From an uncultured Erythrobacter sp. (GTDB lineage: Bacteria > Pseudomonadota > Alphaproteobacteria > Sphingomonadales > Sphingomonadaceae), in NCBI GenBank assembly GCA_947501215.1, contig CANMUS010000001.1, forward strand, positions 248,001-312,000: a stretch of DNA of 64,000 nucleotides. The letters run 5' to 3'. How positions within the stretch are numbered: position 1 is the first letter of the stretch; every line of letters begins with the position of its first letter. A program made the position numbers and the translations under genes. Positions 44,298 to 53,894 of this stretch are shown piece by piece. Under the pieces are notes generated by a model. The model made no database searches, was not told where the DNA came from, and saw nothing but the letters and a program-made list of their open reading frames with translations.

Positions 44298-45383
44298 ATG
44301 GACAAGCGGATGGAGCCAGCCATCGCCGGGCGCGGCGCGCAATCGGCCAGCGTGCCGACGCGCTTCGGCCTCGCCACGCGAGAGACCGATGGCGACTGGC
44401 GCGATCACATGGAGGCGCTGGACGGACCTCCCGTGAAGTTGCGGACGCATGTGACCGAGGAGCGGCCCCGGACGATCCTCAGCTTCAACCAGTCGCCGGA
44501 CATCTTCTTCGACCGCTCGATCAACGCCTATCGCGGCTGCGAGCATGGCTGCGTCTACTGCTTCGCGCGGCCCACCCACGCCTATCATGACCTGTCGCCA
44601 GGACTGGACTTCGAGACCCAGCTATTCGCCAAGCCCAATGCAGCCGAGATCCTGCGCGCCACGCTGGCCAAACCGAAATACCGGCCGAAGCCGATCGCGA
44701 TGGGGACCAATACCGATCCCTACCAACCGATCGAGCGCGATTACCGGATCACGCGTTCGGTGCTGGAGGTCTGTCTGGATGCGCGGCATCCCGTGACGAT
44801 CACCACCAAGTCCGACCGCGTGCTCGACGATCTCGACCTGCTTACCCAGATGGCAGAGCGCAGGTTGGTGGCAGTGGCGATCTCGGTGACGACATTCGAT
44901 CCCAAGCTGTCCGGCAAGCTGGAACCGCGCGCAGCATCGCCTGCCAAGCGATTGCAGGCGCTGGGAAAACTTGCCGATGCGGGCGTGCCGACACATTGCT
45001 CGGTCGCGCCGGTCATCCCGGCGATAACCGACGAGTTCATGGAAGAAATCGTCCAGCGAGCCGCAGCGACGGGCGTAGATAGCTGCGGCTGGATCCCGCT
45101 GCGCCTGCCGCATGAAGTTGCTCCGCTGTTCTGCGAATGGCTCTCGGTCCACTACCCCGAGCGCGGCGATAAGGTGATGAGCATCGTGCAGTCGATCCGC
45201 AGCGGGAAGGACAACGACCCGAACTTCTTCAGCCGCCTGCGCCCCACCGGTGTCTGGGCCGACCTCTTCCGCGCCCGCTTCCGCCTCGCCTGCAAACGTG
45301 CCGGTATCGGCAAAGCGAAGTTCGAACTGGATTGCACGCAGTTCAGACCGCCTGCGGTGGGCGGGCAGCTGCGGTTGCTTTAA
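44298..45383 (+). CDS. PA0069-type radical SAM protein (spore photoproduct lyase-like)
   Basis: Radical SAM enzyme of 361 residues. The cluster motif is YRGCEHGCVYCFARPTHAY, with the CxxxCxxC cysteines. SFNQSPDIFFDRSINA precedes it, and AMGTNTDPYQPIERDYRITR and VTITTKSDRVLDDL follow, all typical of this SplB-related family (Rv2578c/PA0069). The family is often tied to the SOS response. Here a LexA-type box sits directly before the gene, so a DNA-damage role is plausible. The reaction is unknown. Confidence 0.92.
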   Translation: MDKRMEPAIAGRGAQSASVPTRFGLATRETDGDWRDHMEALDGPPVKLRTHVTEERPRTILSFNQSPDIFFDRSINAYRGCEHGCVYCFARPTHAYHDLSPGLDFETQLFAKPNAAEILRATLAKPKYRPKPIAMGTNTDPYQPIERDYRITRSVLEVCLDARHPVTITTKSDRVLDDLDLLTQMAERRLVAVAISVTTFDPKLSGKLEPRAASPAKRLQALGKLADAGVPTHCSVAPVIPAITDEFMEEIVQRAAATGVDSCGWIPLRLPHEVAPLFCEWLSVHYPERGDKVMSIVQSIRSGKDNDPNFFSRLRPTGVWADLFRARFRLACKRAGIGKAKFELDCTQFRPPAVGGQLRLL

Positions 45384-45402
45384 CCTCCCCGGTCCGGAGA
45401 GG

Positions 45403-45831
45403 TTAGAACCCCTCGCCCTCCTCGCCCGGCGCAAACCGCACCAGCCTGCTATCCACTAGCGCTGCTGTGCGATTGATCACCGCCTTCTGGTACTCAGGAT
45501 CCTTGATCATCTCGAAGAAGGCTCCGCTGTTCGGGTACTGCGCCACGAAGCCGTCGTGCCAGCGCCGATCGTCCGGTCCGGTGACCATGCACTGGAAGGC
45601 GCCGCGCCACACGATCGAGCCGCCGACGCGGCGGAAGATCGGGCCGCTGGTCTTGCCATATTCCTCATAGGCGCGGCGGCCGCTCCAGCCGTTGCCATGA
45701 TGCTCGTGACCCTCGGGGTATTCGGCCTCGTCACGATAGAGCAGCAGGTTGAGCATGTGGATCGGCTCGTCGCGCGGCAGGGCCTTGAAAGCGTCGAAAT
45801 TGGCGCGGTTCGGGTCGATGTAATTGGTCAA
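45403..45831 (-). CDS. DUF1330 family protein
   Basis: Small protein of 142 residues with a dimeric alpha/beta-barrel-type fold expected from the family. Visible parts are ALPRDEPIHMLNLLLYRDEA, SGRRAYEEYGKTSGPIFRRV, WRGAFQCMVTGPDD and FVAQYPNSGAFFEMIKDPEY. I chose the TTG start at 45831 (MTNYIDPNRANFD) because GGAGAG lies about six bases upstream. The frame remains open to 45918, which would overlap the DUF411 gene. Function is unknown. Confidence 0.75.
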   Translation of the reverse strand: MTNYIDPNRANFDAFKALPRDEPIHMLNLLLYRDEAEYPEGHEHHGNGWSGRRAYEEYGKTSGPIFRRVGGSIVWRGAFQCMVTGPDDRRWHDGFVAQYPNSGAFFEMIKDPEYQKAVINRTAALVDSRLVRFAPGEEGEGF

Positions 45832-45856
45832 ATGGTCTCTCCGGAATCGATCGTGC

Positions 45857-46324
45857 TCAGTGATTGTGGGCTTCGGCTGTCCCTTCATGGGTCGCCCATA
45901 CGCGGTGTTTTCCATCACGCATGATCAGGACGGTCTGATAGGTCTGGCTGCGCCCCGCCACCTCCATGCCCGGAGAGCCGATGGGCATGCCCGGCACGGC
46001 GAGGCCGACGGCGTCCGGCTTCTCATCGAGCAGGCGCCGTACGTCTTTGGCAGGCACATGGCCTTCGATCGCATACCCCTCGACCGTCGCCGTGTGGCAG
46101 CTGCGCAGGTTGGCGGGCACACCTGCCGCATCCGCGACAGGCGTCGTGTTCTCCACATCGCGCACGGTCATTTCGAAACCGGCGTCGCGCATCCGCTCGA
46201 TCCATTCGCTGCAGCAGCCGCACCACGGGGTCTTCGCTACGTCGATGGTACTGGCGGAGGCGGCCTGCGCGCAGGCGATCAAAGCCAGTGGGGCCAGTGC
46301 GAAAACAGGGCGAAAGCGGGGCAT
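45857..46324 (-). CDS. DUF411 domain protein, predicted periplasmic metal-binding
   Basis: A 155-residue protein with a signal peptide (ALAPLALIACAQAASA, cleavage near Ala-Ser). The conserved motif TPWCGCCSEWIERMRDAGF holds a Cys cluster. GVPANLRSCHTATVEGYAIEGHVPA and VPGMPIGSPGMEV are typical of the family, which is often linked to copper resistance. The end is His-rich (HEGTAEAHNH). AAGGAG lies before ATG 46324. The metal role is family knowledge, not seen directly. It sits upstream of the DUF1330 gene on the same strand. Confidence 0.85.
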   Translation of the reverse strand: MPRFRPVFALAPLALIACAQAASASTIDVAKTPWCGCCSEWIERMRDAGFEMTVRDVENTTPVADAAGVPANLRSCHTATVEGYAIEGHVPAKDVRRLLDEKPDAVGLAVPGMPIGSPGMEVAGRSQTYQTVLIMRDGKHRVWATHEGTAEAHNH

Positions 46325-46365
46325 TCGAATACTCCTTGAAAAGTCTTGCGAGCGACTGTCGCAGC

Positions 46366-46854
46366 TTATCTATGCAGGGATAGCTGCATGTAAACTGTAT
46401 CGAGCCGCCGTCCGAATTTCATGTCGACCTGCCGCATCCGCCCTGCCTCGACGAAGCCGAGCTTGCCGTGCAGCGCCACCGAGGCGGGTTCGCCCCCTCC
46501 GATGACTGCGATCATCTGCTCGAAGCCTGCGTCGCCCGCTGCATCGACCAGCGCCGCCAGCAAGGTGGAGCCGAGGCCCGAACCGCGCTGTAAGTCGGCG
46601 ATGTAGATGCTGTTTTCGCAAGTGTGCGCATAGGCCGCGCGGTCGCGGAATTGCGTCGCATAGGCATAGCCCCTCACCTCGCCGTCCCGCTCCACCACGA
46701 GAAACGGCCAGCCATGCGCTGCAACCGCGCCGATCTTCTCGCGCCAGAACGCCTCGTCCGGAGCCACGGTATCGAAGGTCGCCGTGCTGTGCGCGACGTG
46801 ATGGGCATAGATCGCCTACACCGCAGCGGCATACTCCGCTACTGCGGTACGCAC
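46366..46854 (-). pseudogene. GNAT acetyltransferase (PAT-like) interrupted by an amber codon
   Basis: Read through one TAG, the frame gives a complete phosphinothricin-acetyltransferase-like GNAT protein of about 162 codons. It starts at GTG 46854 (MRTAVAEYAAAV), then TAG at 46818-46816, then AIYAHHVAHSTATFDT. The rest is intact, with IADLQRGSGLGSTLLAALVD (acetyl-CoA loop) and MKFGRRLDTVYMQL. The spacing on both sides of the TAG fits the family exactly, so one residue was replaced by a stop. The longest unbroken frame begins at GTG 46767 and lacks the first strand and helix, so it is unlikely to be a working enzyme. Sequencing error is an alternative. Confidence 0.65.
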
Positions 46855-46861
46855 GGCCGCG

Positions 46862-48466
46862 TCAGGCGAGCGTATAGTCGCTGAACCGATCGCGCAGATC
46901 CTTCTTGCTGATCTTGCCGGTCGCGGTGTGCGGGATGTCGTCGACGAATTCGACTGCATCGGGCAGCCACCATTTGGCGACCTTGTCGGAGAGGAAGTAC
47001 ACGACCTCCTCCGCCGTGCAGTCCTTGCCCTCCTTCTTGACCACGAACAGCACCGGGCGCTCGTCCCACTTGGGGTGGAACATCCCGACGCAGGCCGCTT
47101 CGGCCACGGCCGGGTGGCCGACGGCCGCATTCTCGAGCTCGACCGAGCTGATCCATTCGCCGCCGGACTTGATGACGTCTTTCGTGCGGTCGGTGATCTG
47201 CATCGTGCCATCCGGGTGCAGGATGGCGACATCGCCGGTGTCGAACCAGCCATCTGCGGTGAGAGCATCTTCTTCGGCCTTGAAGTAGCGCTTCACCACC
47301 CACGGACCGCGGATTTGCAGCGCACCCGATGCCTCGCCATCGCGCGGCAGGACCTTGGTGCGATCGTCGAGATCGACCGTGCGCAGCTCCACCCCGAAAA
47401 TCGGGCGGCCCTGCTTCATCGTCTTCTCGACCTTCTGTTCGAAGGTCATTTCGTCCCAATCCGCCGTCGGGCCGCCGACCGTGCCGATCGGCGAGGTTTC
47501 GGTCATGCCCCAGGCGTGCTGGACGCGCGTGCCGTTCTTCATCAGCCGCTCGATCATGAAGCGCGGCGCGGCCGATCCGCCGATGGTCGCCGCGTGCAGC
47601 TTCGGCAGCTCGATGTCGTTCGCATCGCAATACTGGAAGTGAGCGAGCCAGACAGTCGGCACGCCGGCGCTGTCGGTGACGCCTTCCTTCTTCATCATCT
47701 CGTCGAGCACAGCCGGATCGTTGACCGCGCTGAACACGAATTTGATCCCCGCCATCGCGCCAGCATAGGGCAGGCCCCAGCTGGCCGCGTGGAACATCGG
47801 AACGACCGGAAGCATGACCGAGGACGCGCTGAAATTGAACGTGCTCGGCTGCAAGCCGGCGAGCGCGTGGAGCACGGTGGAGCGATGCTCGTACTGGACG
47901 CCCTTGGGGTTGCCGGTGGTGCCGCTGGTGTAGCAGATCATGCAGGGATCGCGCTCGTCGCCCGCGACCCACTCGAACTCCCCGTCCTGCGCGCCGATCC
48001 AGTCCTCGAACGCCGTGACGTCGCTGCCTTCGGGCGGATCGAAGCAGATATAGTGTTCGACCGTCGGCCACTGGTCGCGCATCTTGTCGATGATCGGCTG
48101 GAAGGCCGCATCGTAGAGCATCACCTTATCTTCGGCATGGCCGACGATATATTCCAGCTGCTCTTCAAACAGGCGCGGGTTGCAGGTGTGGAGCACGCCG
48201 CCCATCCCCGCGACCCCGAACCAGCTGACGAGGTGGCGCGCATGGTTCATTGCAAGGCTCGCGACCTTGTCCCCCGGCTCGAGGCCGAGCGCCTGCAGCG
48301 CCTGCGCCATCTTGCGCGCATCGCGGTGGATGCCTGCCCAGTCGGTGCGCGTCTCGCTGCCATCGGCCCAGCGGGTCACGATTTCGCGGTTGGGGGCTTC
48401 TCTCGCAGCATGGTCGATCACATGCGAAATCCGCATGGTCCAATCCTGCATGGCGCCTAACGACAT
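46862..48466 (-). CDS. Long- or medium-chain fatty-acid-CoA ligase
   Basis: AMP-forming acyl-CoA synthetase of 534 residues. The P-loop motif is [47 protein letters not shown] and the C-terminal [12 protein letters not shown], with the catalytic Lys, complete the set. The start ATG at 48466 has GAGAGGAG upstream. It probably activates fatty acids for beta-oxidation; chain length is not certain. It lies eight bases before the interrupted GNAT gene. Confidence 0.92.
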   Translation of the reverse strand: MSLGAMQDWTMRISHVIDHAAREAPNREIVTRWADGSETRTDWAGIHRDARKMAQALQALGLEPGDKVASLAMNHARHLVSWFGVAGMGGVLHTCNPRLFEEQLEYIVGHAEDKVMLYDAAFQPIIDKMRDQWPTVEHYICFDPPEGSDVTAFEDWIGAQDGEFEWVAGDERDPCMICYTSGTTGNPKGVQYEHRSTVLHALAGLQPSTFNFSASSVMLPVVPMFHAASWGLPYAGAMAGIKFVFSAVNDPAVLDEMMKKEGVTDSAGVPTVWLAHFQYCDANDIELPKLHAATIGGSAAPRFMIERLMKNGTRVQHAWGMTETSPIGTVGGPTADWDEMTFEQKVEKTMKQGRPIFGVELRTVDLDDRTKVLPRDGEASGALQIRGPWVVKRYFKAEEDALTADGWFDTGDVAILHPDGTMQITDRTKDVIKSGGEWISSVELENAAVGHPAVAEAACVGMFHPKWDERPVLFVVKKEGKDCTAEEVVYFLSDKVAKWWLPDAVEFVDDIPHTATGKISKKDLRDRFSDYTLA

Positions 48467-48486
48467 ATGCTCTCCTCTCGCCGATT

Positions 48487-51400
48487 TCAGGCGACGAGGC
48501 GCAAGTTTGCCTTCCCCCGTCGCGCGGTCAGCTGCACCTTGGCAAGGCCGGGCACGCTTGCCAAGCGTTCAGCGAGCTCTCCATCGATGGAAAATGCACG
48601 GCCGAGGCGCACCACCGGAGGATCGGGATCACCGGTGTTCAAAGTCGCCATCACCTCGTCGCCGCCCTCGCCAGCGGTCTGCAAGGCCAGCGCCAGGTCC
48701 GTCAGCGCGTCGACGCTCTCGACTTCGAGGGTTAGCAGCATCGCCATGCTGCCCTTCACTGCATCGAGCGGCACTGCGCCGCGCACGGTGATCCGTGGCG
48801 GTTCGTCGGGGCTCGGGCTGTCGAGCTCGACATCGAGCTTCACGCAGGTCTGGTTATCGGCCCATTCGAGGAAGCGGTCGACCATGCCCTCCTCGAAGCA
48901 AGCGGCGCTGAATTGGCCCGAACTGTCGGAGAAATCGGCGCGGATAAAGGGCTTGCCGCGCTTGGTGGTGCCCTTGCTGGCCTTCTCGACCATGGCTGCC
49001 ATCACCGCACCTGCGCGCCCGCCGGGAGGGGCACCGCTGGCCATCAGCGAGGCGTAGCTGCGCGCCCCTTGCGCGCTCGCAACCGTACGCCACGCCTCGA
49101 CAGGATGCTCCGCGAAGTAGAAGCCGAAGTTCTCCTTCTCCCGCGCCATCTGCTCCGCGCGCGGCCAGGGATCGGCATCCTTGAGGCGGAGCGTGTCCTC
49201 GGTCGCCGCATCGTCGCCGCCGAACAGCGCCGCCTGTCCGCTCGACCGCTCGCGCTCGGCAGCGTCTGCGATAGCGAGCAGCATGTCGGCATTGGCGAAC
49301 AGCTTCGCCCGGTTGGTCTCGAATTCGTCGAGCGCGCCGGCCGAAATAAGCGCCTCCAGCTGGCGCGAATTCATCGAACCCTTGGGCAGCCGCTCGAACA
49401 GGTCCTGCAGGCTCTCGAACTTTCCACTGATCTCCCGCTCGTGGACGATCGCTTCCATCGCCCGTTCGCCGACATTGCGGATGCCTGCCAGCGCATAGCG
49501 CACGGCATAGCCATCGTCGGTCTGTTCGACGCTATATTCGGCCTCGGAATAATTCAGCGCGGGTGGCAGCACCTTGATCCCGCTGCGCCGCGCATCGTCG
49601 ACGAACACAGCCAGTTTTTCCGACTGGTGCATGTCGAAGCACATGGACGCAGCGAAGAACTCTTCCGGATAATGCGCCTTGAGCCAAGCCGTCTGATAGG
49701 CGAGCAAGGCGTAGGCAGCGGCGTGCGATTTATTGAAGCCATAGCCAGCGAACTTGTCGATCAAGTCGAACAGTGCATTCGCCTCGGCCTTCTCGATGCC
49801 GGAGACTTCCTTGCAGCCCTCGACGAACCGCTCGCGCTGAGCGTCCATCTCGGCCTGCACCTTTTTGCCCATAGCGCGGCGCAGCAGGTCGGCATCGCCG
49901 AGCGAGTATCCGGCGAGGATTTGCGCGGCCTGCATGACCTGTTCTTGGTAAACGAAGATGCCGTATGTCTCGGCGAGGATACCCTCGAGCTTGGGATGCG
50001 GATACTCGATCGCAACCTCGCCCGCCTTGCGCTTGCCGAACAGCGGGATGTTGTCCATCGGACCCGGACGATAGAGCGAGACGAGTGCGATAATGTCGCC
50101 GAAATTGGTCGGCTTCACGGCGGTCAGCGTGCGCCGCATGCCTTCCGATTCCAGCTGGAACACGCCGACCGTATTGCCCGCCTTCATCAGCTCGTAGACC
50201 TTGGGGTCGTCCAGCGGCAGCGTCGAGAGGTCGATGTCGATCTCGCGCCGCTTGAGCAGGTCGGTGGCCTTCTTGAGTACCGACAGCGTCTTCAATCCGA
50301 GGAAGTCGAACTTCACGAGGCCGGAGCTCTCGACATTCTTCATGTCGTATTGCGTCACCGGCATGTCCGAGCGCGGATCGCGGTAGAGCGGGACCAGCTG
50401 CGCCAGCGGGCGATCCCCGATTACGACGCCCGCCGCGTGGGTCGAGCTGTTGCGCGGGAAGCCCTCCAGCTGCATCGCGAGATCGACGAGGCGCTTCACC
50501 TCATTGTCGTTGTCGTATTCGCGCTTGAAGTCTGCCGCCCCGTTCAGCGCACGCGGCAGCGTCCAGGGGTCGGTCGGATGGTTGGGCACCATCTTGCATA
50601 GCCGGTCCACGTGGCCGTAGCTCATCTGCAAGATGCGGCCCGTATCGCGCAGCACGGCGCGGGCCTTCAGCTTACCGAAGGTGATGATCTGCGCGACATG
50701 ATCGTGGCCGTATTTCTGCTGGACGTATCGGATCACCTCGCCGCGCCGCGTTTCACAGAAGTCGATGTCGAAGTCGGGCATCGACACGCGTTCTGGATTC
50801 AGGAAGCGCTCGAATAGCAGGCCCAGCTGGATCGGATCGAGATCGGTAATCGTCAGCGCCCAGGCGACGAGGCTGCCTGCACCCGAGCCACGGCCCGGGC
50901 CGACGGGAATGTCCTGATCCTTGGCCCATTTGATGAAGTCGGCAACAATCAGGAAGTAGCCGGGGAAGCCCATCTGGTTGATGATATCGACTTCGAACTT
51001 CAACCTGTCGAAATAGACCTTGCGGTCCTCCTCCGACATCTCGCCGTAGGGCTCCAGCCGGGCTTCGAGGCCTTTACGCGCGTCCTCTTCCAGCGCCCGC
51101 GCTTCGCCTTCCAGATCGCCCGCAAGGCTGGGCAAGATCGGGTCGCGATAGGGCGGCGCGTAGGCACAGCGTTGCGCGAGAACGATAGTATTCTCGACCG
51201 CCTCGGGCAGGTCGGCGAACGCCTCGTCCATCAGGTGGTAGGTCTTGACGTAGCTTTCCGGATTGGAGCGCGCGCGCTCCTCCGCATCGACATGTGTGGA
51301 CCCGGCGATACACAGCATGGCGTCATGCGCCTTGTGCATGTGAGGCTCGGCGTAGTTGGCGGGATTGGTGGCGATGAGCGGCAGGTCACGCGCATAGGCT

Positions 51401-51963
51401 AGGTCGACCAGCGCCTCCTCCGCGCGCTGTTCCACCTCGTTCCCGCGCCGCGCTAACTCGATATAGAGGCGGTCCGGAAAGAGCGCCTGCAAGCGGTCGA
51501 GCGCCGCTTCGGCGTGGCTCTGCTGACCTTCCGCGAGCAGTCTCGTCACCGCGCCTTCGCTCGCGCCTGTCAGCGCCAGCAATCCGTCGGTATGCCCTTC
51601 GAGGTCTGCCATCGCGACATGCGGTTCGAACTCCAGCGGGCGCTCGAGATGCGCTTTCGAGACCAGATGACAAAGGTTGTCATAGCCCGCCTCATCCTGC
51701 GCATAGAGCGGCAGATAGTCGACCTGCTTGCCCTCGGCATCGCGCGCCACGCCCAGCAGCGTTCCGATGATCGGCTGGATACCTTCCGCCTTGCAGGCAT
51801 TGGCGAACATCACCGCGCCATAGAGGCCGTTGCGGTCCGCAATCGCGATCGCAGGGAACCCTCGCTCTTTCGCCAGCTTGGCCATCGCCTTGGGATCGAT
51901 CGCCCCTTCGAGCATCGTATAGGCAGACAGCACGCGCAAAGGGACGAAAGGCTTGTAGCTCAT
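48487..51963 (-). CDS. dnaE: DNA polymerase III alpha subunit
   Basis: Replicative polymerase of 1158 residues. The N-terminal PHP domain starts FVPLRVLSAYTMLEGAIDP; its metal His residues are lost, as in many proteobacterial DnaE. The polymerase domain has MPDFDIDFCETRRGE with catalytic Asp399 and Asp401, matching E. coli Asp401 and Asp403. Helix-hairpin-helix and OB parts follow, and the C-terminus ends in QLTARRGKANLRLVA. The start ATG at 51963 is chosen because the conserved N-terminus begins SYKPFVPLRVLSAYT; the frame stays open upstream without a good ribosome site. Confidence 0.97.
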   Translation of the reverse strand: MSYKPFVPLRVLSAYTMLEGAIDPKAMAKLAKERGFPAIAIADRNGLYGAVMFANACKAEGIQPIIGTLLGVARDAEGKQVDYLPLYAQDEAGYDNLCHLVSKAHLERPLEFEPHVAMADLEGHTDGLLALTGASEGAVTRLLAEGQQSHAEAALDRLQALFPDRLYIELARRGNEVEQRAEEALVDLAYARDLPLIATNPANYAEPHMHKAHDAMLCIAGSTHVDAEERARSNPESYVKTYHLMDEAFADLPEAVENTIVLAQRCAYAPPYRDPILPSLAGDLEGEARALEEDARKGLEARLEPYGEMSEEDRKVYFDRLKFEVDIINQMGFPGYFLIVADFIKWAKDQDIPVGPGRGSGAGSLVAWALTITDLDPIQLGLLFERFLNPERVSMPDFDIDFCETRRGEVIRYVQQKYGHDHVAQIITFGKLKARAVLRDTGRILQMSYGHVDRLCKMVPNHPTDPWTLPRALNGAADFKREYDNDNEVKRLVDLAMQLEGFPRNSSTHAAGVVIGDRPLAQLVPLYRDPRSDMPVTQYDMKNVESSGLVKFDFLGLKTLSVLKKATDLLKRREIDIDLSTLPLDDPKVYELMKAGNTVGVFQLESEGMRRTLTAVKPTNFGDIIALVSLYRPGPMDNIPLFGKRKAGEVAIEYPHPKLEGILAETYGIFVYQEQVMQAAQILAGYSLGDADLLRRAMGKKVQAEMDAQRERFVEGCKEVSGIEKAEANALFDLIDKFAGYGFNKSHAAAYALLAYQTAWLKAHYPEEFFAASMCFDMHQSEKLAVFVDDARRSGIKVLPPALNYSEAEYSVEQTDDGYAVRYALAGIRNVGERAMEAIVHEREISGKFESLQDLFERLPKGSMNSRQLEALISAGALDEFETNRAKLFANADMLLAIADAAERERSSGQAALFGGDDAATEDTLRLKDADPWPRAEQMAREKENFGFYFAEHPVEAWRTVASAQGARSYASLMASGAPPGGRAGAVMAAMVEKASKGTTKRGKPFIRADFSDSSGQFSAACFEEGMVDRFLEWADNQTCVKLDVELDSPSPDEPPRITVRGAVPLDAVKGSMAMLLTLEVESVDALTDLALALQTAGEGGDEVMATLNTGDPDPPVVRLGRAFSIDGELAERLASVPGLAKVQLTARRGKANLRLVA

Positions 51964-52036
51964 GCGAGCAAGGTAAGCTTTTTGTTTGGATTCGGAAGGC
52001 TCCGGGAGCGCTGTTTCTCCACAGCGCGTGGAGAAA

Positions 52037-52357
52037 TCAGCCCTCGCGGATTTTCCTGCGCGTATCGCGGATCGTCGAGAATGCGCCATAGATCACCAGC
52101 GCGGCCAGGAAGATCCAGACCCACACCGGGATATTGCGTCCCGCGATCGCCAGATAGAGATAGGCAGACACGAAGAAGAACCCCGCCAGCATGGTCGGCA
52201 GCACAGTCGATCTGCCCGCACGGGCGCGCTTTACCAGCCAGCCGATCGAGAGCAGGAAGAAGGGGATCGCCCCGACGTAAATCCCGCCGAAGATGTAGGG
52301 ATTAACGCCATATTGGGCGCCGAGAGCGAGAAACCATTGGTTGATATCGGCAAGCAT
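52037..52357 (-). CDS. Small multi-pass membrane protein of unknown function
   Basis: A 106-residue protein with three hydrophobic segments: YIFGGIYVGAIPFFLLSIGWL, TMLAGFFFVSAYLYLAIAG and VWVWIFLAALVIYGAF. The tail is basic (RDTRRKIREG). The ATG at 52357 gives MLADINQWF; the frame is open upstream but runs into the peroxidase region. I recognise no family. Confidence 0.75.
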   Translation of the reverse strand: MLADINQWFLALGAQYGVNPYIFGGIYVGAIPFFLLSIGWLVKRARAGRSTVLPTMLAGFFFVSAYLYLAIAGRNIPVWVWIFLAALVIYGAFSTIRDTRRKIREG

Positions 52358-52388
52358 GACCGGTCTTTCGTGCGGCGTCAGCGGCTGG

Positions 52389-52868
52389 TTACAGCAGCTT
52401 TTCGATATCCTTCGCAATGCCCTTCGGCGCATCGGCCGGGCCGTAGCGTTTCACGACATTGCCTTCGCGGTCGATCAGGAACTTGGTGAAGTTCCACTTG
52501 ATCGCCTTCGAACCCATCAGGCCGGGCGCCTCCGCCTTCATCCAGTCGAACAGTGGGCTGGCGTCGTCTCCGTTCACGTCCACTTTGGCCATCAGCGGGA
52601 AGGTGAGGCCGAAATTGACCTTGCAAAACTGCTCGATTTCTTCGGCATCGCCCGGCTCCTGATTGCCGAACTGGTTGCACGGAAAGGCCAGCACTTCGAA
52701 GCCCTTGTCGCCGTAGCGCTGGTATAGCTCCTCCAGCCCATCATATTGCGGCGTAAATCCGCATTTGCTGGCCGTGTTCACCACCAGCAGGACCTTGCCG
52801 AGCTTTTCCTGCAGATCGAGCGGCTGGCCCTTGCTGGTCGATACGGTGAAATCGGCGATCGTGGTCAT
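52389..52868 (-). CDS. Glutathione peroxidase (thiol peroxidase type)
   Basis: Peroxide-reducing enzyme of the GPx fold, 159 residues. The peroxidatic Cys36 is in NTASKCGFTPQYDGL. The catalytic Gln is in FPCNQFGNQEPG, whose Cys is a candidate resolving Cys. WNFTKFLIDREG holds the catalytic Trp/Asn region. The start ATG at 52868 begins MTTIADFTV; a longer frame runs through the upstream small gene. Cys rather than selenocysteine means thioredoxin- or glutathione-dependent reduction. Confidence 0.93.
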   Translation of the reverse strand: MTTIADFTVSTSKGQPLDLQEKLGKVLLVVNTASKCGFTPQYDGLEELYQRYGDKGFEVLAFPCNQFGNQEPGDAEEIEQFCKVNFGLTFPLMAKVDVNGDDASPLFDWMKAEAPGLMGSKAIKWNFTKFLIDREGNVVKRYGPADAPKGIAKDIEKLL

Positions 52869-52879
52869 TCTGTGATTCC

Positions 52880-53158
52880 TCAGCCGCGCGGAAAATCGTC
52901 GCGCGCTGCGAGCGTAGCGATTTCCTCTGCATGATATTCGCGGTCGCCGAGTTTCTCGACATAATAGTCGCCGCGCTCGTCGGGACTCATCAGCATGATG
53001 TGACGGATGAGGTCGGCGAAGGTGCCCTGCCGCAATCCCTTGGCACCGTCGAACACGCCGTCGCCATCGCCCACGCGGTGCAGGCTGGCGCGGTCGTCCC
53101 ACTGGATGCCCGGGCGGTGGGTGTCTTCGGCGCGGTAGGTGCTGGGGTGGTCGGTCAT
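52880..53158 (-). CDS. Small conserved-looking protein of unknown function
   Basis: A 92-residue, acidic, soluble protein: MTDHPSTYRAEDTHRPG near the start, then FDGAKGLRQGTFADLIRHIM and ERGDYYVEKLGDREYHAEEI. GGAGAT lies a few bases before the ATG at 53158. It precedes glutathione peroxidase by 11 bases on the same strand, so they probably share a transcript. I recognise no domain. Confidence 0.7.
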   Translation of the reverse strand: MTDHPSTYRAEDTHRPGIQWDDRASLHRVGDGDGVFDGAKGLRQGTFADLIRHIMLMSPDERGDYYVEKLGDREYHAEEIATLAARDDFPRG

Positions 53159-53207
53159 AAACTAAATCTCCTTTGCCCGCCCAACGGATGAAACAGCGCT
53201 GCGTTTC

Positions 53208-53894
53208 CTATTCCAGCAAGCCGTCGTGCAGCCGCACCACGCGATCCATCCGCGCGGCCAGGCGTTCGTTATGCGTGGCGATCAGCGCCGCGCTGCCCTC
53301 GCCGCGAACGAGGGCGAGGAATTCGCCGAGCACGCGGTCACTGGTGGCTTCGTCGAGATTGCCGGTCGGCTCGTCGGCGAGGACCAGCGCAGGGCGATTG
53401 GCGAGCCCGCGGGCGACCGCCACACGCTGCTGCTCGCCGCCTGAGAGCTGGCTGGGCCGGTGATCGAGCCGGTGCTCCAGTCCGAGCGCCGAGAGTAGCT
53501 GGCGCGCCCGTGCTTCCGCATCGCTTCGCGGCTTACCGGCAACGAGCTGCGGCAGGACCACGTTCTCGACCGCATCGAAATCGGGCAGCAAATGGTGGAA
53601 TTGGTAGACGAAGCCGAGATGCTCGCGCCGCAGGATCGTGCGCGCATGCGGGTCGGATTTTTCGGCCGAATGGCCCGCGATCACAATCTCTCCGCCGAAA
53701 CCGCCTTCCAGCAGGCCGACCGCTTGCAGCAGCGTGGACTTGCCGGAGCCGGACGGGCCGAGCAGTGCGACGATCTCTCCTGGGCGCACGGTGAGGTCGA
53801 CACCGCGGAGCACGTCGATCCGCACGCCGCCCTGCTCGAAGCTGCGCGTGAGGCCCTTCAGCTCGACGACCGGTTGCACGCCGCGACTATTCAT
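53208..53894 (-). CDS. lolD: Lipoprotein-releasing ABC transporter ATP-binding protein
   Basis: ATPase of the LolCDE complex that frees lipoproteins from the inner membrane, 228 residues. Walker A is [16 protein letters not shown]. The signature is [16 protein letters not shown]. Walker B is [14 protein letters not shown], and the H-loop is IATHNERLA. The start lies inside the 3' end of lolC, an eight-base overlap. lolC plus lolD without a second permease gene is usual in alphaproteobacteria, where one LolC/E-type protein serves. Confidence 0.95.
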   Translation of the reverse strand: MNSRGVQPVVELKGLTRSFEQGGVRIDVLRGVDLTVRPGEIVALLGPSGSGKSTLLQAVGLLEGGFGGEIVIAGHSAEKSDPHARTILRREHLGFVYQFHHLLPDFDAVENVVLPQLVAGKPRSDAEARARQLLSALGLEHRLDHRPSQLSGGEQQRVAVARGLANRPALVLADEPTGNLDEATSDRVLGEFLALVRGEGSAALIATHNERLAARMDRVVRLHDGLLE

